Shown piece by piece: positions 10,492-22,636 of a stretch of DNA of 64,000 bases; the stretch's first letter is position 1, and each line of letters starts with the position of its first letter. The translations under genes were made by a program, and so were the position numbers. Under the pieces are notes generated by a model, which was not told the origin of the DNA, did not search any database, and was given only the letters and a program-made list of their open reading frames with translations. The stretch is from contig OZ025881.1 of the NCBI GenBank assembly GCA_964019415.1, positions 4,807,121-4,871,120 on the forward strand, written 5' to 3'. The DNA comes from Ianthella basta. Its lineage: Eukaryota; Porifera; Demospongiae; Verongiida; Ianthellidae.

Positions 10492-13400
10492 TTAATATGT
10501 CAAGCGGTCTGGCCAGTGGACTCGTCGTCCAGACCTTGTAGTGCGAACTTGCTGTGCTGGTTCAGTAGCTACCGAATCGGGTTGAACAGGTGCTGTTTGT
10601 GCTGGTGTGCAAGGGAAGGTGTTGTCAATGTGGGCTGGTTTGAGCCGGTCCAGTGAAACAGTCTGTGTCTGTCCCTTGATGTCTAAGGTGAAGAATTTGG
10701 CACTTCGTTCCAGTACAGGGAATGGGCCATCGTAAGGTGGCTGTAGTGCCTTGCGAACAGCATCCCGCCGTACAAAGACATGGGAGGTAGACTGAAGCTC
10801 TGGGCTGATGAAGCTTGATCTGTGTGAGTGTGGCTGCGATGGCATGGGCCGTAGCTTGCTCATGATGGCTTTGAGGCGGGATACATAGGAAGTAGGGTCC
10901 ATGGTGGTAGTATCCACAGATGGAGAGAAGAAGGACCCTGGGAGACGAAGTGTTGTACCATAAACAAGGTCTGCGCTGGTACAGGTGATGTCTTCCTTGA
11001 AGGCAGTGTGTATCCCGAGAAGGACTACTGGGAGAGCATCCAGCCAGTTGAAAGTGGGTGAATGGGCCATCAGGGCTGCTTTGAGCTGTCGATGGAAGCG
11101 TTCAACTAGGCCGTTAGCCGAGGGGTGGTAGGCAGTGGTGCGGATCCTGTGGGAACCCAGCCACCGAGTGAGTTGACGGAAGAGGTCGGATTCAAACTGG
11201 CTTCCACGGTCCGTAGTGATAGTTGATGGCACCCCAAAACGGGCTACCCATCCTAGTAGAAAAGTGTGGGCTACGGTGTCAGCGGTGATATTTGGGAGGG
11301 GCAGTGCTTCTGCCCAGCGAGTGAACCTGTCGACACAAGTGAGCAGGTACGTGTAGCCTCTTTGTGGTGGCAGTGGTCCAACCAAATCAATGTGTACATG
11401 GTCAAAACGGCTGTCAGGGGTTTTGAAAGTGGACACTGGAGTGGTTGTATGTCGATGGATCTTGGATCGCTGACATTGTAGACATGAGCGTGCCCATTGT
11501 CGTACATCAGCATTCATGCCAGGCCACACAAAACGACTGGCAATGAGGCGTTGTGTTGCCCTGATGCCAGGATGAGAGAGGTTGTGGAGGCTGTCAAACA
11601 CGCTTCGCCGGAACTGCTGTGGTACATAGGGTCGAGGTGTTCCCGTGGACACGTCACATTGCAGGGTGGCGTCTGTGGTGGGGGCAGGCAACTCCTGGAG
11701 CTGTAAGGAGTCATGGTGTGGGATACCTTGACGCTGGGCCTCGGCCATGGCCTTGAAGTCGATGCCAGGGATAGGCAGTGTGTGGACCGCATCAACCTCA
11801 ATGCGTGAGAGGGCATCTGCAGCCAAGTTGGCTGACCCCTTTATGTAGCGGATGTCAGAGGTGAATTGTCCAATGAAGTCAAGGTGGCGGATCTGCCTTG
11901 GGGATTGGTGCCTGGGCTTGGTGGAGAAAGCAAAGATCAGGGGTTTGTGATCCGTGATGATGTGGAAAGGTCTACCTTCAACAAAGTGTCGGAAATGTTT
12001 GATTGCAAGGTAGATGGCAAGTAACTCACGGTCGAATGTACTATACCTGGTCTCTGCTGGGCGCAGCTTTCTGGAGAAATAGGCGATGGGACTCCAGATG
12101 GAGTCAATGCACTGCTGTAAGACTGCTCCGACAGCCACATCAGAGGCGTCTGTAATAATGCAGGTTGGTGCATCTGATTGAGGGTGGCACAGCATTGATG
12201 CATTGGACAAAGCCTCTTTAATGGCGTTGAAGGCTTCTGTGGCTGAACGGGTCCACTCCAGGGTGGCGTTCTTGGGTGCCTTGTCAGACAATAGGGCGTG
12301 CAGTGGGTGAAGAATGCGAGCACACCCTGGGATGAACCTGTGATAGAAATTGATAAGACCCAAAAACCGCCTTAACTCACGTTGAGTTGTGGGCTGTGGG
12401 TAGCCACGAACAGCCTGGACCTTGTCCTTCAGTGGATGAATACCATCTTTGTCAACCAGATGGCCGAGGAATTCCAAGGTAGGTTCACCGAGGACGCATT
12501 TGGCAGGGTTGATTTGAATGCCGTGATCCTGTAGCCGGGTGAACACTTGTCGTAGATGTGAATGGTGTTCCTCTGCATCTTTGCTGGCAATTAGGATGTC
12601 ATCCAAGTAGGCATAGCTGAACGGCAACCCATGGAGGACCTGGTCCATGAAACGCTGGAAGGTTTGGGCTGCGTTGCGCAGCCCAAAAGGCATGCGAACA
12701 AACTCAAACAAACCAAAGGGGGTAACAACCGCAGTTTTTGGGATGTCTGAGGGTTCCACAGGGATGTGGTAGTACGCTTTCACCAGGTCAATCTTGCTGA
12801 AGATCATGGAGCCACGTAGGGAGGATGAAAAATCCTGAATGTGTGGCACAGGGTAATGGTCAGGGACCGTGGTGTGGTTGAGTGCCCGGTAGTCGCCACA
12901 GGGGCGCCACTGTCCCGGTGTCTTCTTGGGCACCATATGAAGGGGTGAAGCCCAGCTGCTAGCAGAGGGTCGAATGATGCCTGAGGCGAGCAACTGGTCA
13001 AACTCAGAACGGGCTACCTTAAGACGTTCTGGAGGCAACCTGCGAGGACGTGCAGCTACTGGAGGTCCTTCGGTGGTGATGTGGTGAGTCACCTGGTGCT
13101 TGACTGGTTGATCCGGGGGAGGTGGATGGACGAGTGTGGGAAACTCGTTGAGTAGGGCTGAGAAGGGGTTGCTAGAGGGTGGGCGCGGAACAGAGGGGCT
13201 AGGAGAGGTGGTGTGGGTAGTAATGCCGTTGATTCTCAGTTGAGTGAGGTTGTCGACCAAACGGCTACCTGTGATATCCACCATGAGGTTGAAGTGCCCC
13301 AAAAAATCTGCACCTAGGATGGGATGACGCACCTCAGCGACGATAAATGTCCAGTTGAAAGGGCGTCTGAGTCCTAGGTTCAAGACAAGGGTCCGCGTGC

Positions 13401-13638
13401 CGAAAGTCGCAATGGGGGACTGGTTGGCTGCTTGTAGAGCAGGTCCGGGAGTTGAAGGGGTGCAAACACGACGGGAGGGGGGTAAAACACTCACCTCTGC
13501 ACCCGTATCAACTAGGAACTTTAGGCCTGTAGTGCGATCGGAGACAAAAAATAGGCGACTTGGTGTTTGGCCAGAGGTGCTTGTCGCCATTAGCACTTGG
13601 CCTGGGTGTTTCCCGTCCACGAACAGGGGGAAGTACAC
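10492..13638 (-). CDS. pol: Ty3/gypsy Pol polyprotein
   Basis: An intact 1048-residue frame. The aspartic protease site DTGA is at about residues 44-47. Reverse transcriptase is at about 185-370 with YLDD at 344-347. RNase H is at about 493-612 (ITDASD, DREL, TDHK). The integrase zinc finger has H685, H689, C719 and C722, and the catalytic triad is D751, D810 and E846. Pol lies in the -1 frame relative to gag and overlaps it by 49 bases, so a -1 frameshift is the likely way it is expressed; no slippery site was confirmed. The methionine given is the first in the open frame and may not be a real start. Confidence 0.95.
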   Translation of the reverse strand: MYFPLFVDGKHPGQVLMATSTSGQTPSRLFFVSDRTTGLKFLVDTGAEVSVLPPSRRVCTPSTPGPALQAANQSPIATFGTRTLVLNLGLRRPFNWTFIVAEVRHPILGADFLGHFNLMVDITGSRLVDNLTQLRINGITTHTTSPSPSVPRPPSSNPFSALLNEFPTLVHPPPPDQPVKHQVTHHITTEGPPVAARPRRLPPERLKVARSEFDQLLASGIIRPSASSWASPLHMVPKKTPGQWRPCGDYRALNHTTVPDHYPVPHIQDFSSSLRGSMIFSKIDLVKAYYHIPVEPSDIPKTAVVTPFGLFEFVRMPFGLRNAAQTFQRFMDQVLHGLPFSYAYLDDILIASKDAEEHHSHLRQVFTRLQDHGIQINPAKCVLGEPTLEFLGHLVDKDGIHPLKDKVQAVRGYPQPTTQRELRRFLGLINFYHRFIPGCARILHPLHALLSDKAPKNATLEWTRSATEAFNAIKEALSNASMLCHPQSDAPTCIITDASDVAVGAVLQQCIDSIWSPIAYFSRKLRPAETRYSTFDRELLAIYLAIKHFRHFVEGRPFHIITDHKPLIFAFSTKPRHQSPRQIRHLDFIGQFTSDIRYIKGSANLAADALSRIEVDAVHTLPIPGIDFKAMAEAQRQGIPHHDSLQLQELPAPTTDATLQCDVSTGTPRPYVPQQFRRSVFDSLHNLSHPGIRATQRLIASRFVWPGMNADVRQWARSCLQCQRSKIHRHTTTPVSTFKTPDSRFDHVHIDLVGPLPPQRGYTYLLTCVDRFTRWAEALPLPNITADTVAHTFLLGWVARFGVPSTITTDRGSQFESDLFRQLTRWLGSHRIRTTAYHPSANGLVERFHRQLKAALMAHSPTFNWLDALPVVLLGIHTAFKEDITCTSADLVYGTTLRLPGSFFSPSVDTTTMDPTSYVSRLKAIMSKLRPMPSQPHSHRSSFISPELQSTSHVFVRRDAVRKALQPPYDGPFPVLERSAKFFTLDIKGQTQTVSLDRLKPAHIDNTFPCTPAQTAPVQPDSVATEPAQQVRTTRSGRRVHWPDRLTY

Positions 13639-14420
13639 TTAGTGGCCCTTTCACCAAAGCGTTGGTGGTACCAGCACAAACCAGCTGCTGGAGAATTGTC
13701 CCGAGAGGGACTGTTGTGCCGAGATCGGGAACGAGATCTGGAACGTTGGGCAGTGGGTGGCTGGGACACCTGGAGGGAGTTGATGAGCCGGCGTAATTCC
13801 GCTACCTCCTCCCTAAGTTGGGCGACCTCGGGGTTGGGAGGGGGTGGAGGGGTGGCGACTGAAGACACAGTGGGCACTGCCACTTCCATAATCTTGTCGG
13901 CCATAGCTGCTAGGTTGTCGATGGATAAGTTTTCCCCTGTCGGAGCTAGTACCATCCGTACATTGCTAGGGAGGCGTTGCAGGAAGAGTTCCCTGAGCAA
14001 AGAATTGTCGGATGGGTTAGCCGGAGCAGAATCTCCCATCAGTTGCTGCATTCTGCGGAGCAATTGGGTTGGTTTGCGGTCTCCAAGCTGTTCAGAATGG
14101 AACAGGAGTTGCAGGCGTCGTTGGGCCGAAGCGGCAGTGCGTTGTATGAGCTGGGCCTTTAGGGTATCGTAGGGTGTAGCTTCCGGTGGGTTGAGGATAA
14201 GGTCGCGTACCTCCGTGGCAAATTCGGGTGAAAGCGAGGCGATAACGTGGTCGAACCGAGTCTTTTGGCTAGTGATGGACCTGGTAGTGAATTGAGCCTC
14301 AACCTGGGCGAACCAAAGGCGCGGGTCAGCCGGCCAGAACGGCGGTATCTTGAGAGCTACGGCTGACACCGTGGCAGGCGGTGAGACGGGTGGGGAGTGT
14401 TCTGGAGCGTCTTCCGACAT
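13590..14420 (-). CDS. gag: Ty3/gypsy Gag
   Basis: A 276-residue frame starting 43 bases inside the 5' LTR boundary. The N-terminal half has the capsid-like pattern [20 protein letters not shown], which is typical of this Gag group. A Leu-rich [13 protein letters not shown] stretch and an Arg/Ser-rich segment follow. The C-terminus has [18 protein letters not shown] (C-x2-H-x9-C-x3-C), the knuckle-like motif of many invertebrate Ty3 Gags. The ATG at 14420 opens the frame closely after the primer-binding site. Confidence 0.92.
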   Translation of the reverse strand: MSEDAPEHSPPVSPPATVSAVALKIPPFWPADPRLWFAQVEAQFTTRSITSQKTRFDHVIASLSPEFATEVRDLILNPPEATPYDTLKAQLIQRTAASAQRRLQLLFHSEQLGDRKPTQLLRRMQQLMGDSAPANPSDNSLLRELFLQRLPSNVRMVLAPTGENLSIDNLAAMADKIMEVAVPTVSSVATPPPPPNPEVAQLREEVAELRRLINSLQVSQPPTAQRSRSRSRSRHNSPSRDNSPAAGLCWYHQRFGERATKCTSPCSWTGNTQAKC

Positions 14421-14449
14421 CGCGAAGGGGTGCGGCTGTGAAAATTGAC

Positions 14450-14462
14450 GTTCGGGTCACCA
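14450..14462 (-). promoter_or_regulatory. tRNA primer-binding site of the Ty3/gypsy element
   Basis: The minus strand reads TGGTGACCCGAAC one base inside the 5' LTR. The leading TGG pairs with a tRNA CCA end. The tRNA identity was not determined. Confidence 0.75.
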
Positions 14463-14463
14463 A

Positions 14464-14755
14464 TGTAGCCGAGGAGTGCGTACTGGCATGCAAAACCAAG
14501 GAGGAAACACTTCTACCCGGCTACTACGGAGCACAACTTAGGTTAGACACTGAATCAATAACAAGATGGCTCTCTGAGCCACTACAAACAGCACATTATA
14601 TACCAAAAGGGTGATACAGGAAACTGAGATAAAAAGGTGACAATTACACAAGAGATCGTGACCTATTACAACAAAACACTTGTAAACAGGGTGGTCATGA
14701 GGACTACAGACAGGTAAGCTAAGGTAAGGTCACATGCATGTCACAGTACGCTACA
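14464..14755 (-). repeat. 5' LTR of the Ty3/gypsy element
   Basis: A 292-bp LTR identical by eye to the 3' copy. It should hold the element's promoter, but no TATA box was assigned with confidence. Confidence 0.95.
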
Positions 14756-15591
14756 AGTCACACCAACTTTTCTGCTCTTCATATTCTCAGTTACCAAGGG
14801 ACTTGCAAAGGGCCCAAATCATTTCCATCATCCTTTCCATCATAATAAGTAGATACGTAATCTAGATTGACTGCTAGATCTGTACATATAGTGGCAGAGT
14901 TGTCTGAACTGTACTTGCAGCTGCTTGAGTCTGAAAATAGCAATACTGTTATACCCTGCAACATTATTAACTGGAGATTGAAATACTTGGTTACTGGTGG
15001 TTACTGACAGAGTAATGTACTTCTGACCAGTAATCATGGCTAGGATAGTTAAGATTGCTTCAGGCAACTTTGTACATTAGTTTCTGTGGGGCATGTCCTA
15101 TATATGACAGACAGCAAGTAATATGGGTACTTTAATCCCCCACACCAGCTTATGGCTGACAGTCTGCTTTAGTAATCTTATAGAGGGTTAGGGTTAGGGG
15201 TTGTGCAGTTCAGAATGCATTGTATACAGGCTGAACCTTTGCACTTTTATTAAGTGCACACTGCTTGCTAATGCACACTACTCAAACAGCAAATGTCACC
15301 ATCTGTGAGGCCGCATACTAATAAGGGTAATCATCAACTAAATGGACCAGATGGTGAGGCAGAGAATGAATCAATAACTAAGGAAGAATGCATATTCATG
15401 TGTGTTAACTTTTCACTGATTGAGGGAGATAGTTATTACAAGTTCCTATCTGGTGCTAGGGTATGTAAGTAGCACTTGTCTCCCTTCAGAGAGGATTTTC
15501 ATTGTGTATTATTGTATAACTTATCAGTGGTGCTAAACAAACTTCCCTGTTGGTGAGACATTGGAATATGTGATCCAGCCAAAATTTATGA
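14756..15591. other. Intron, unit B, right of the LTR element
   Basis: No coding signal. It holds TTAGGG-like runs (GGGTTAGGGTTAGGGG at about 15186) too short to be a telomeric tract. Confidence 0.5.
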
Positions 15592-15896
15592 TAGTGTATA
15601 AAAATTCCTTTAGAATTAAAAGGGATTTACAGTAGGAATGGCCAGCAGAAAAAGCATAGAAACAAGCAACAGTAACTCAACACCATGGTGAATCACATTT
15701 CCGTAAATCTCGCTCTGCATTCCTAATTCCTTGTAGTTACATTGGACTAGCTAGCTAGATATTTGGGTACATGTACATGAAAATTGGGAATGCAGAGCAA
15801 ACTTCATGGAAATGTGGTTACTGTTGCTTGTTTCTATGCTTTTTCTGCTGGCCATTCCTAAATCCCTTTTAATTCTAAAGGAATTTTTATACACTA
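15592..15896. mobile_element. Fold-back MITE, family F1, copy 1 (complete)
   Basis: A near-perfect inverted repeat of about 305 bp that begins TAGTGTATAAAAATTCC and ends with its complement. The arms run through GGAATGGCCAGCAGAAAAAG. The centre has GCTAGCTAG. No open frame is present. Related copies lie at 16875, 29151 and 45761. Confidence 0.85.
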
Positions 15897-16260
15897 GTTT
15901 GTACAGTTTTTGCATATCCAAAGGACTATGGTTACATTAGATTGATTCTAGCGCTGACTAAGACCCCTTCCTTAAAGTAGCTGAAGATTGTGCTGAGCAT
16001 CGAGCACAGATATGCCACTTTAAATGAAGCGGCTGCCGTGTACCGTATGGTATACCAGCGCCAGAAAATGGCAGCATTGGGGTATCTTTAATACACGGGG
16101 AGGACAAATTTCCTGCCTGCTCCAGCGCTGTACTTATTGGATTGCCACCGGTGCTCAGATCCTAGTCCTTGACTTAGGTATGTAGGTCCTCGTACACGAC
16201 TTGGGTCCGTAGGTGCCCTGTGTCGTGTGCTAGGATTGCGCAAAATTCTATGGGAAGGAG
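15897..16260 (+). repeat. Dispersed repeat family R1, copy 1
   Basis: The segment that follows the F1 element (TTTTTGCATATCCA, then GGTATACCAGCGC, GGATTGCCACCGGTGCTCAGATCCTAG) recurs after F1 at 45934-46218. It also occurs inverted at 28680-29050 and 44865-45140. The joint occurrence suggests F1 is nested in, or part of, a larger repeat. Confidence 0.65.
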
Positions 16261-16874
16261 AATAATATTAAGAATAAGAATATGAAAAGAACAATTGGGG
16301 TACGAGCAGCCTATGACACTTTTCTCTTACGTGTATTCCAGGCTGGCTTTAGCTGCACTGTTGTCTTCAATACATTGAATGAAGCCTGTCAATGGCCTTC
16401 AATTGTTCTGTGCTGTCGCTGTGTGGCTAGGTTCACTGAAGCAAGCTGGTCTGATACTATGTCAATTGATCAATCAATTTGTTTATTCCTATGTAATTAT
16501 TAATACTGCATAATTATGTGTTGATTTTGGCCCCATAGCTCAATCTCATCACTGTTTCAGAAACCTAGAGATGGTACATAATCACTGAGTGTGAAGCCTG
16601 AGGTGATATACACAGTATCCTGAGGGCTTCTAAGGCAATGAGATGAGGATTGGGGCAATAATTGACTTATAAATTTGGCACACAGATTGCTGTACACCCT
16701 GTGCTTACCTATGTCCAGTGAGTGGCTCTGTCAGGCCTCTTATGGTGCCAATTGAATTGACAGGTCTCTTAATGAAATTGATGACCTTCCATGGTCAATG
16801 CACCATGAGATAGCACCTAACGATCAAAGCGTACTATCCATATACCCTATACCCTAAGTATTGCATATAAATAC
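16261..16874. other. Intron, unit B
   Basis: No exon seen. The part to about 16410 (GTATTCCAGGCTGGCTTTAG, GGCCTTCAATTGTTC) is also in the inverted copy at 28700-28800 and belongs to R1. Confidence 0.5.
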
Positions 16875-17104
16875 TAGTGTATAAAAATTCCTTTAGAATT
16901 AAAAGGGATTTAGGAATGGCCAGCAGAAAAAGCATAAAAACAAGCAACAGTAACTAACACCATGATGAACCACATTGCCGTGAAGTTCGCTATGCATTCC
17001 TAATTTCCTTGTAGCTACATGGAACTAGCTAGCTAGACATTTGGGCCCATGTAGCTGTACAAGGAAATTAGGAATGCAGAGCGAACTTCACGGCAATGTC
17101 TTTA
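16875..17104. mobile_element. Fold-back MITE, family F1, copy 2 (3' truncated)
   Basis: It shares the TAGTGTATAAAAATTCC start and the left arm with the copy at 15592. The right arm stops after CACGGCAATG, so one terminal repeat is missing. Confidence 0.75.
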
Positions 17105-17279
17105 CTTGATGTGGGGCAGAAACCAGCCTTCTAATTTACATCACATGTAACGTTGTAGGACAGGTCCCATAATACATTTCATATAATCCTGTCTGCATAT
17201 GTTTTGTGTGATGCGGTATTAGAGAGTATTTTGTAGTACAATGTAATACCCTTCTGCATGGCATTTATTTTACTTACAG

Positions 17280-17621
17280 ATGCAATGATAAATGAAACAG
17301 CAGAAGAAGGCACTGTTCGACTAGTGGGAGGCGTTACTCCACTAGAGGGGCGTGTTGAGATCTATCATTTTGGTTTATGGGGCACTGTGTGTGACTACAA
17401 CTGGGATCTTGCAGATGCTACAGTTGTGTGCCATCAGTTGGGGTACCCAATAGCCATAGGAGCACCTAGGTCTGCTGCATTTGGAGCTGGCAGTGGTCCA
17501 TCCTGGTACAGCAATTTGGGGTGTACAGGGACTGAGATGAACCTGACTGAGTGCAGCAAGTCCTTTTCTTCCCTTGGAAGTGCCTGCTCTCATTCTCAAG
17601 ATGCTGGAGTAGTATGTTCAA
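17280..17621 (+). CDS. SRCR domain exon (unit B, SRCR B5)
   Basis: A 114-codon phase 1-1 exon encodes a six-cysteine SRCR domain with INETAEEGTVRLVGG, GTVCDYNWDLADATVVC and TECSKSFSSLGSAC. The acceptor is tacttacag and the donor is A/GTGAGT. The end of the domain (SFSS.GSAC) is closest to SRCR A1. Confidence 0.88.
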
Positions 17622-18174
17622 GTGAGTTTTAAATAACGTTAACACCAAAGAGGCAGCTGCATGCTATAGTAATTAGTAATTCTAGGAATTAAGTATGTTT
17701 CAGTATTTTGGGGGTCAGTCAGATCTTGCAACCAGAAATTGAACAATATTTGCATAAATTTGCAATTCTGACATGACTTATTTTAGCTTCTGAAACACAG
17801 ACTCCACGAGGGTATACAGTGCAGATGACCTGTGATGGTGTGCAGGTTTCAATATACAAGGATGGTAATCAGCAATGCCAAAATTGAATAGCCATTGGCT
17901 ATTCAAGTGAAATTTATTGCAGTCTTGTGATAAGCTTTGAGCGTAATTCACCCTAAGACGAAGCACTTCAGTCCTTGGAGGAGAAAGCTGTCATGTTTGA
18001 CTACTAGCCTCTAATTCTCTTGTATATTGTCACTAGTAACTTCCTTATTGGTAACTGTAAGAGTCCACCATTTTATTTGTAGTAAATGTTGATTGCTTAT
18101 TGTATAGCTGCATATATAGTTTAATTTGACAGTGCAATAATTGGTACTGTAGTGACTGTGTTTATGTACGGTAG
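17622..18174. other. Intron, unit B
   Basis: A short open stretch after ttttag at 17787-17887 could be a remnant exon (see findings). Otherwise no coding signal. Confidence 0.5.
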
Positions 18175-18516
18175 ATGCCACAAGAAATGACACAGCTGCA
18201 GAAGGCACTGTCCGACTGATGGGAGGTGGCAGTCCACTGGAAGGACGTGTCGAAGTCTTTCTCCTTGGCCAGTGGGGCACTGTCTGCAATTACTATTGGG
18301 ATTTTATTGATGCTAGAGTGGTATGTAATCAGTTGGGCTACCCAAGAGCAGTGGGAGCTAGTTGGTCTGCTGCATTTGGAGCTGGCAGTGGTCCATCCTG
18401 GTACAACTATGTGCAGTGTACAGGGACTGAGATGAACCTGACAGAGTGCAGCAAGTCCTACTCTTTGCATGGAACTGCCTGCTCACCTACTCGTTATGCA
18501 GTAGCTACATGTGCAA
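18175..18516 (+). CDS. SRCR domain exon (unit B, SRCR B6)
   Basis: A 114-codon phase 1-1 exon encodes a six-cysteine SRCR domain that diverges at usually fixed positions: DARVVCNQLGY in place of DATVVCHQLGY, and AVATCAS at the end. The acceptor is acggtag and the donor is A/GTGAGT. Confidence 0.87.
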
Positions 18517-19037
18517 GTGAGTTCAACTGTACTTGTAGATCTCACTTTATGGATTATACTAGTTTGTCTATCTTATAACTTATTGTGTGTGTTTTTGAAA
18601 ATTCTGATGTATATATGTACACAGTACTGTGCCACAATATAGAGTGTATATACAATGAATTGACCATGAAGAATAGTTGGTGGAAGAGTGATCACTGGAT
18701 ATTACGCCGACCTGCCAGTTAATGACAACCGGTGATTGCCTCCTCCTAGTCATTCAAAAGATGAATATATATCTGTCCTTACATGTGCACGAATACAGAG
18801 CTGGTGCCTGCTCAGCTTGTTGTACCCATAGACACCCCAGAAATTTCATCTGCAGGCCTAGGGTGCAGGTGAATTTAACCTAGTGTGGTGTTGGTGTAAG
18901 TTAGAATACATTGCACCTTGTACTGTGAAGTTGGCGGTAACGTATTTGGGGTGATGATATGTCTAATTATGGGAGATGGTGATGGAACATGCATGTTTTG
19001 CTTATGTACTGTATATTACACCTTGCACTGCACACAG
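18517..19037. other. Intron, unit B, start of the A/B duplicated segment
   Basis: It contains a 70-bp remnant of the retrozyme-like repeat (about 18688-18760, CACTGGATATTACGCCGACC) and blocks at 18830-18960 that match 480-570 in unit A. This marks the left side of the detectable duplication. Confidence 0.6.
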
Positions 19038-19379
19038 ATGTACTGTTAAATGACACTGCTGAGGAAGGCACTGTCCGACTGGTAGGAGGAGCCAATCCAC
19101 TAGAGGGACGTGTTGAGATCTTCCTCTTTGATGATTGGGGCACTGTGTGTGATTCCAACTGGGATCTTGCAGATGCTACAGTTGTGTGCCATCAGTTGGG
19201 GTACCTGAGAGCAGTGGGAGCTAATGGGTCTGCTGCATTTGAAGCTGGTAGTGGTCCATCCTGGTACAGCAATTTGAGGTGTGCAGGGACTGAGAAGAGC
19301 ATTACAGAGTGTAGCAAGTCCTTTACTTTGCGTGGAAGTGCCTGCCCCCATAATCAAGATGCTGGAGTAGTGTGTTCCA
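19038..19379 (+). CDS. SRCR domain exon (unit B, SRCR B7)
   Basis: A 114-codon phase 1-1 exon encodes a six-cysteine SRCR domain and is the paralogue of SRCR A1 (ANPLEGRVEIFLFD). FEAGSG replaces FGAGSG. The acceptor is cacacag and the donor is A/GTGAGT. Confidence 0.88.
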
Positions 19380-19531
19380 GTGAGTTTGACAGCATGTCTG
19401 GTCTGCATGGTCTTGTACATATGTTTGTGGAACCGACTGCCTTCCTGTATTCAAAATGATGTATGAACAGTCACCAGAAACAAAGCACATAGTGTCAATT
19501 ATTTAGCTGACTTAACTAGTCCAGGAGACTA

Positions 19532-19643
19532 CGATGATAGTCTCGCATGGCCAGACCCTTTTCCCACTTCTGCTATTGTACAACACTGGGAGGGGTTATG
19601 CGTTAGCAGAAGCTGAGAATCGGGTCTGGCCACACGAGACTAC
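19532..19643. repeat. Short fold-back element
   Basis: Inverted arms TAGTCTCGCATGGCCAGACCC and its near complement enclose about 70 bp. No coding capacity; MITE-like. Confidence 0.65.
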
Positions 19644-20005
19644 TGCAATACCTAACCAGCAATAACTAATCCTTTCTCTTCTTATGCTGACATGGGTTTG
19701 TTGTTGTCAATCTTGACTATGACCTGCCATGTCAAATTGGCTTATAATCATCTTTGAGAATTTAGATGCCATGGTACGGGAACATTATCTGTGAAGTTAT
19801 TATACGTTTAGCTGAATGTTTAGGTGTAACAATGTCAAAGAGTTCTCTCAAATCAATGATCCAGCAAGTACAACACTACAATACAGGCAGACAGCTACAA
19901 CTCAACAACTGAGGATAATGGTATATATACACTCTGATTGACTGAAAACTACGCATACGTGATTATTCATACGTGGCCATAATGATATTAATGCATGACC
20001 AATAC

Positions 20006-20751
20006 TTAAGGGGGCGGGTGCACCTTTTAGTGAAAAACATTGAGACTTTATTACCCACATAACTTTCTACACTGTTTCTGCTATACACTGTCCCTGAACT
20101 AGAAGTAGCAGGAAGGCTGCCTCTTTAGCTAGTTGAGGTAGCTGATAAGGACAGTTTAGCTGACAATCACCTAAACCATGTTTATTATGGCTGTATCCTT
20201 GTAATCTACGTCTACAACCTCGCGCTTTCACATATAGACGTTTCTTGATAGAGTACCTAATTGTACGTGGGGATTTTCCAATTTTGACCAGGAAGTGCAA
20301 AAACCATTTTCCTGTGTCACGAATATGTGTAGAATTTGCCCATTGTGACCGCTACACCAATAATATCCACAAATCCTCACGTACATGCATGGACTACGCG
20401 GTAATAATGTGTGCTAGAAAGTTTCAGACGTCTAACTTGAAGATGATTGAATAAAGCATAATAAATGAAGTTTTGCAATCACAACAGGGATATTGCACAA
20501 TCACCGGAAATGCATGCAGTAGAGTGGCCCTGAGTCTTCCTCACTTCTTCTTTGCCAATTGGGCACACTTGGCGGAAGAATCTTTTCTATGCTTACTTGG
20601 AATGTTTTTGTCTTGGCGCTGTCACGAATGGCAAATTCTAGGCTGCGTACATAGTTAACCTTGTCGATGACCATACTTCCTAATGTGCTATGAATACAAT
20701 TATGACATCATGAATACATAGTGAGATAATAAGGTGCACCTGCCCCCTTAA
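20006..20751. mobile_element. TIR element with TTAAGGGGGC ends
   Basis: Terminal inverted repeats of about 24 bp (TTAAGGGGGCGGGTGCACC against its near complement at 20729-20751) bound 746 bp. The GC content is higher inside. Open frames of up to 78 codons are not recognisable as a transposase, so this is probably a non-autonomous DNA transposon. The TTAA-like end could be target site, but this is uncertain. Confidence 0.6.
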
Positions 20752-22636
20752 ACGTAAAGGTGGGTACATAAAGTGATAAGATGATTACAGAGCAGCAACA
20801 TAAGAAAACACGTGAGTACACCACATTAGGTACTTCAAGGTGTTGTAGAACTAATTAATAAATGTTAGATATTGTTTTGTGACATCATCGATTTATATTT
20901 ATGTGATTCTCATTTATCACATATTAACCTTGCTGTGTTGGTCAGACCAAAAGCTACCTCAAGTCATATATAGAAATACACACTTGCCTTCTTCACTCAT
21001 CTGGCCTATAAGCACTTTGAGGTGCCAAGATAATTGGTTATAGTGTAGCCCAGATACTGGAATTCATTGACCTGACCATTACAACTTGTGGCGGATGTTG
21101 TCCCGATCAAGTGATGTATAATTATAGATTTTAAACACATTGTCAGAGTTTGCTGGTCGTGCAGTGTAAGTGCAAACTCATTCATGACCACAATTATTTT
21201 CAGGCTGACAATTTTTATTAAATTCAATGCAATGTCCCTTCACTGCATTGGTGCTCCCTGGAGCTGGTCCACAGGTGCTACCATTAGTGCCATATATGTT
21301 GTTTGCATATGAATGCAATAGTAGACAGCATGCTAAGCTCAGCTACTGTAGCTTGAAATGGGATTCTTATTAATTCTGATTTCAGAAGTGTATAGAAATA
21401 CTCCAGAGTTCCAAAGGCCCTCCTAAAGAAGTATAATAACTCTTTGTCATGCGTCACAGCAAAACCTTTATGAAATACTTTACTATGTACTGTTATACTG
21501 TCCAAATGGACGCAAGGGCTTGTGATTCTTGCCAGCTAGAGGCTTTGACCCAGCCTCTATTTGAGCCTGGCTTCTATTATAATCTGGTACAAAAATGAAC
21601 TCATACCTAGCCATGTTTCCTATAATAATCTGTGACAACACATGGCTGCTATTGAGGTGCAAGTTATGAGAAGTTGCCACGTTCACAATTCGGCCTAGTC
21701 CAGCAGTGCCCATCTTCCCCACAGCGGCTTCTTTTGTGGTTCTTCTGCACTTGCTCCATACCTTTGGCTGGTGTAAGAAGCATGTAGTGCAATTTCCCTT
21801 CAAATCACTACAAAAGTGGGGACTCCAATCAGCCACCTGCGATTGATTCATACCTTAAGCACACATCTTAGATGTCAGTGTTCCGGTATTTTGATTCCAG
21901 ACCTGGAGTCAATTTGGACCCGACCTCTATTATAGAATAGCTGCTTTAACCCCGGCTCCTAGTTGAGCCCTTGCGTCCATTTGAGCACAGCTTCTATATG
22001 GCAAAATATGGTATATGCAATATATGATACCTAAGTATGACACTTCCAGGTAGCCTCCAACAGAGACAGAGACATTTGGTGAATGCATAATGATGACGAT
22101 GAGTATACCCCTAATGAAAGCTTAAAACTGTAACAGTGAATTATAGCTACTGACAGAATAATTAACAGACCATGCCTGCCATGTAAAGTTGTGCGCTTAT
22201 GTTATCTAGGATTACAGTTCAATGTGTCCTCTAGTAATGCCAATAGCAATAGTATGCTTGACTATGCATGCCACACCTTGCTGCTGTGTACCACTTAGAC
22301 TTTCCTGTGATAGTGATTTGCAATTGCTGCACTAGGTAGATATGTATATGAGGAAGGGTCCACAAAAGTTCAGACCTTATAATACTGTAGGTGCATACAT
22401 TCAGGTCCGTATATTACGAAGGGCCTGTAACCTCTGGGCAAATGTATCAAGTAGTCTCCATGGCAATGGAGGTGAAGTGGACTGACCAGCAGGTGCATAT
22501 ACATACTTCCTGTCCGTCATCTCTGCTTATGCAGCCATCATGCTAACCTCTCAATGTATATTATAGGGGGAAGAGATCACACAAAGTTATGGCTTCTAAT
22601 CATAGCTTTGATGCTATTTGTATTTGTGAATTTTAG

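Larger units (their letters stand above)
10150..14755 (-). mobile_element. Complete Ty3/gypsy LTR retrotransposon
   Basis: A 4606-bp element inserted antisense to the receptor exons. It has two 292-bp LTRs (TGTAG...CTACA) that appear identical base for base, a 4-bp target duplication (AGTC at 10146-10149 and 14756-14759), a primer-binding site, a polypurine tract, and open gag and pol frames without stops. Domain order PR-RT-RNaseH-INT is the Ty3/gypsy order. Identical LTRs and intact frames imply very recent insertion and possibly an active element. It may be absent in other individuals. Confidence 0.96.
19380..22636. other. Long intron, unit B, with fold-back elements
   Basis: No exon recognised. 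It holds a short fold-back (19532-19643), a 746-bp TIR element (20006-20751) and, at 22440-22560, the block shared with the unit A intron. The remainder is AT-rich and unassigned. Confidence 0.5.

Noticed and set aside
10146-14759. Endogenous retrovirus with an envelope gene
   Set aside because: No third open frame lies between pol and the 3' LTR (36 bases plus PPT), so it is an env-less Ty3/gypsy retrotransposon.
15186-15202. TTAGGG-like repeats as an interstitial telomere
   Set aside because: Only two to three imperfect units.
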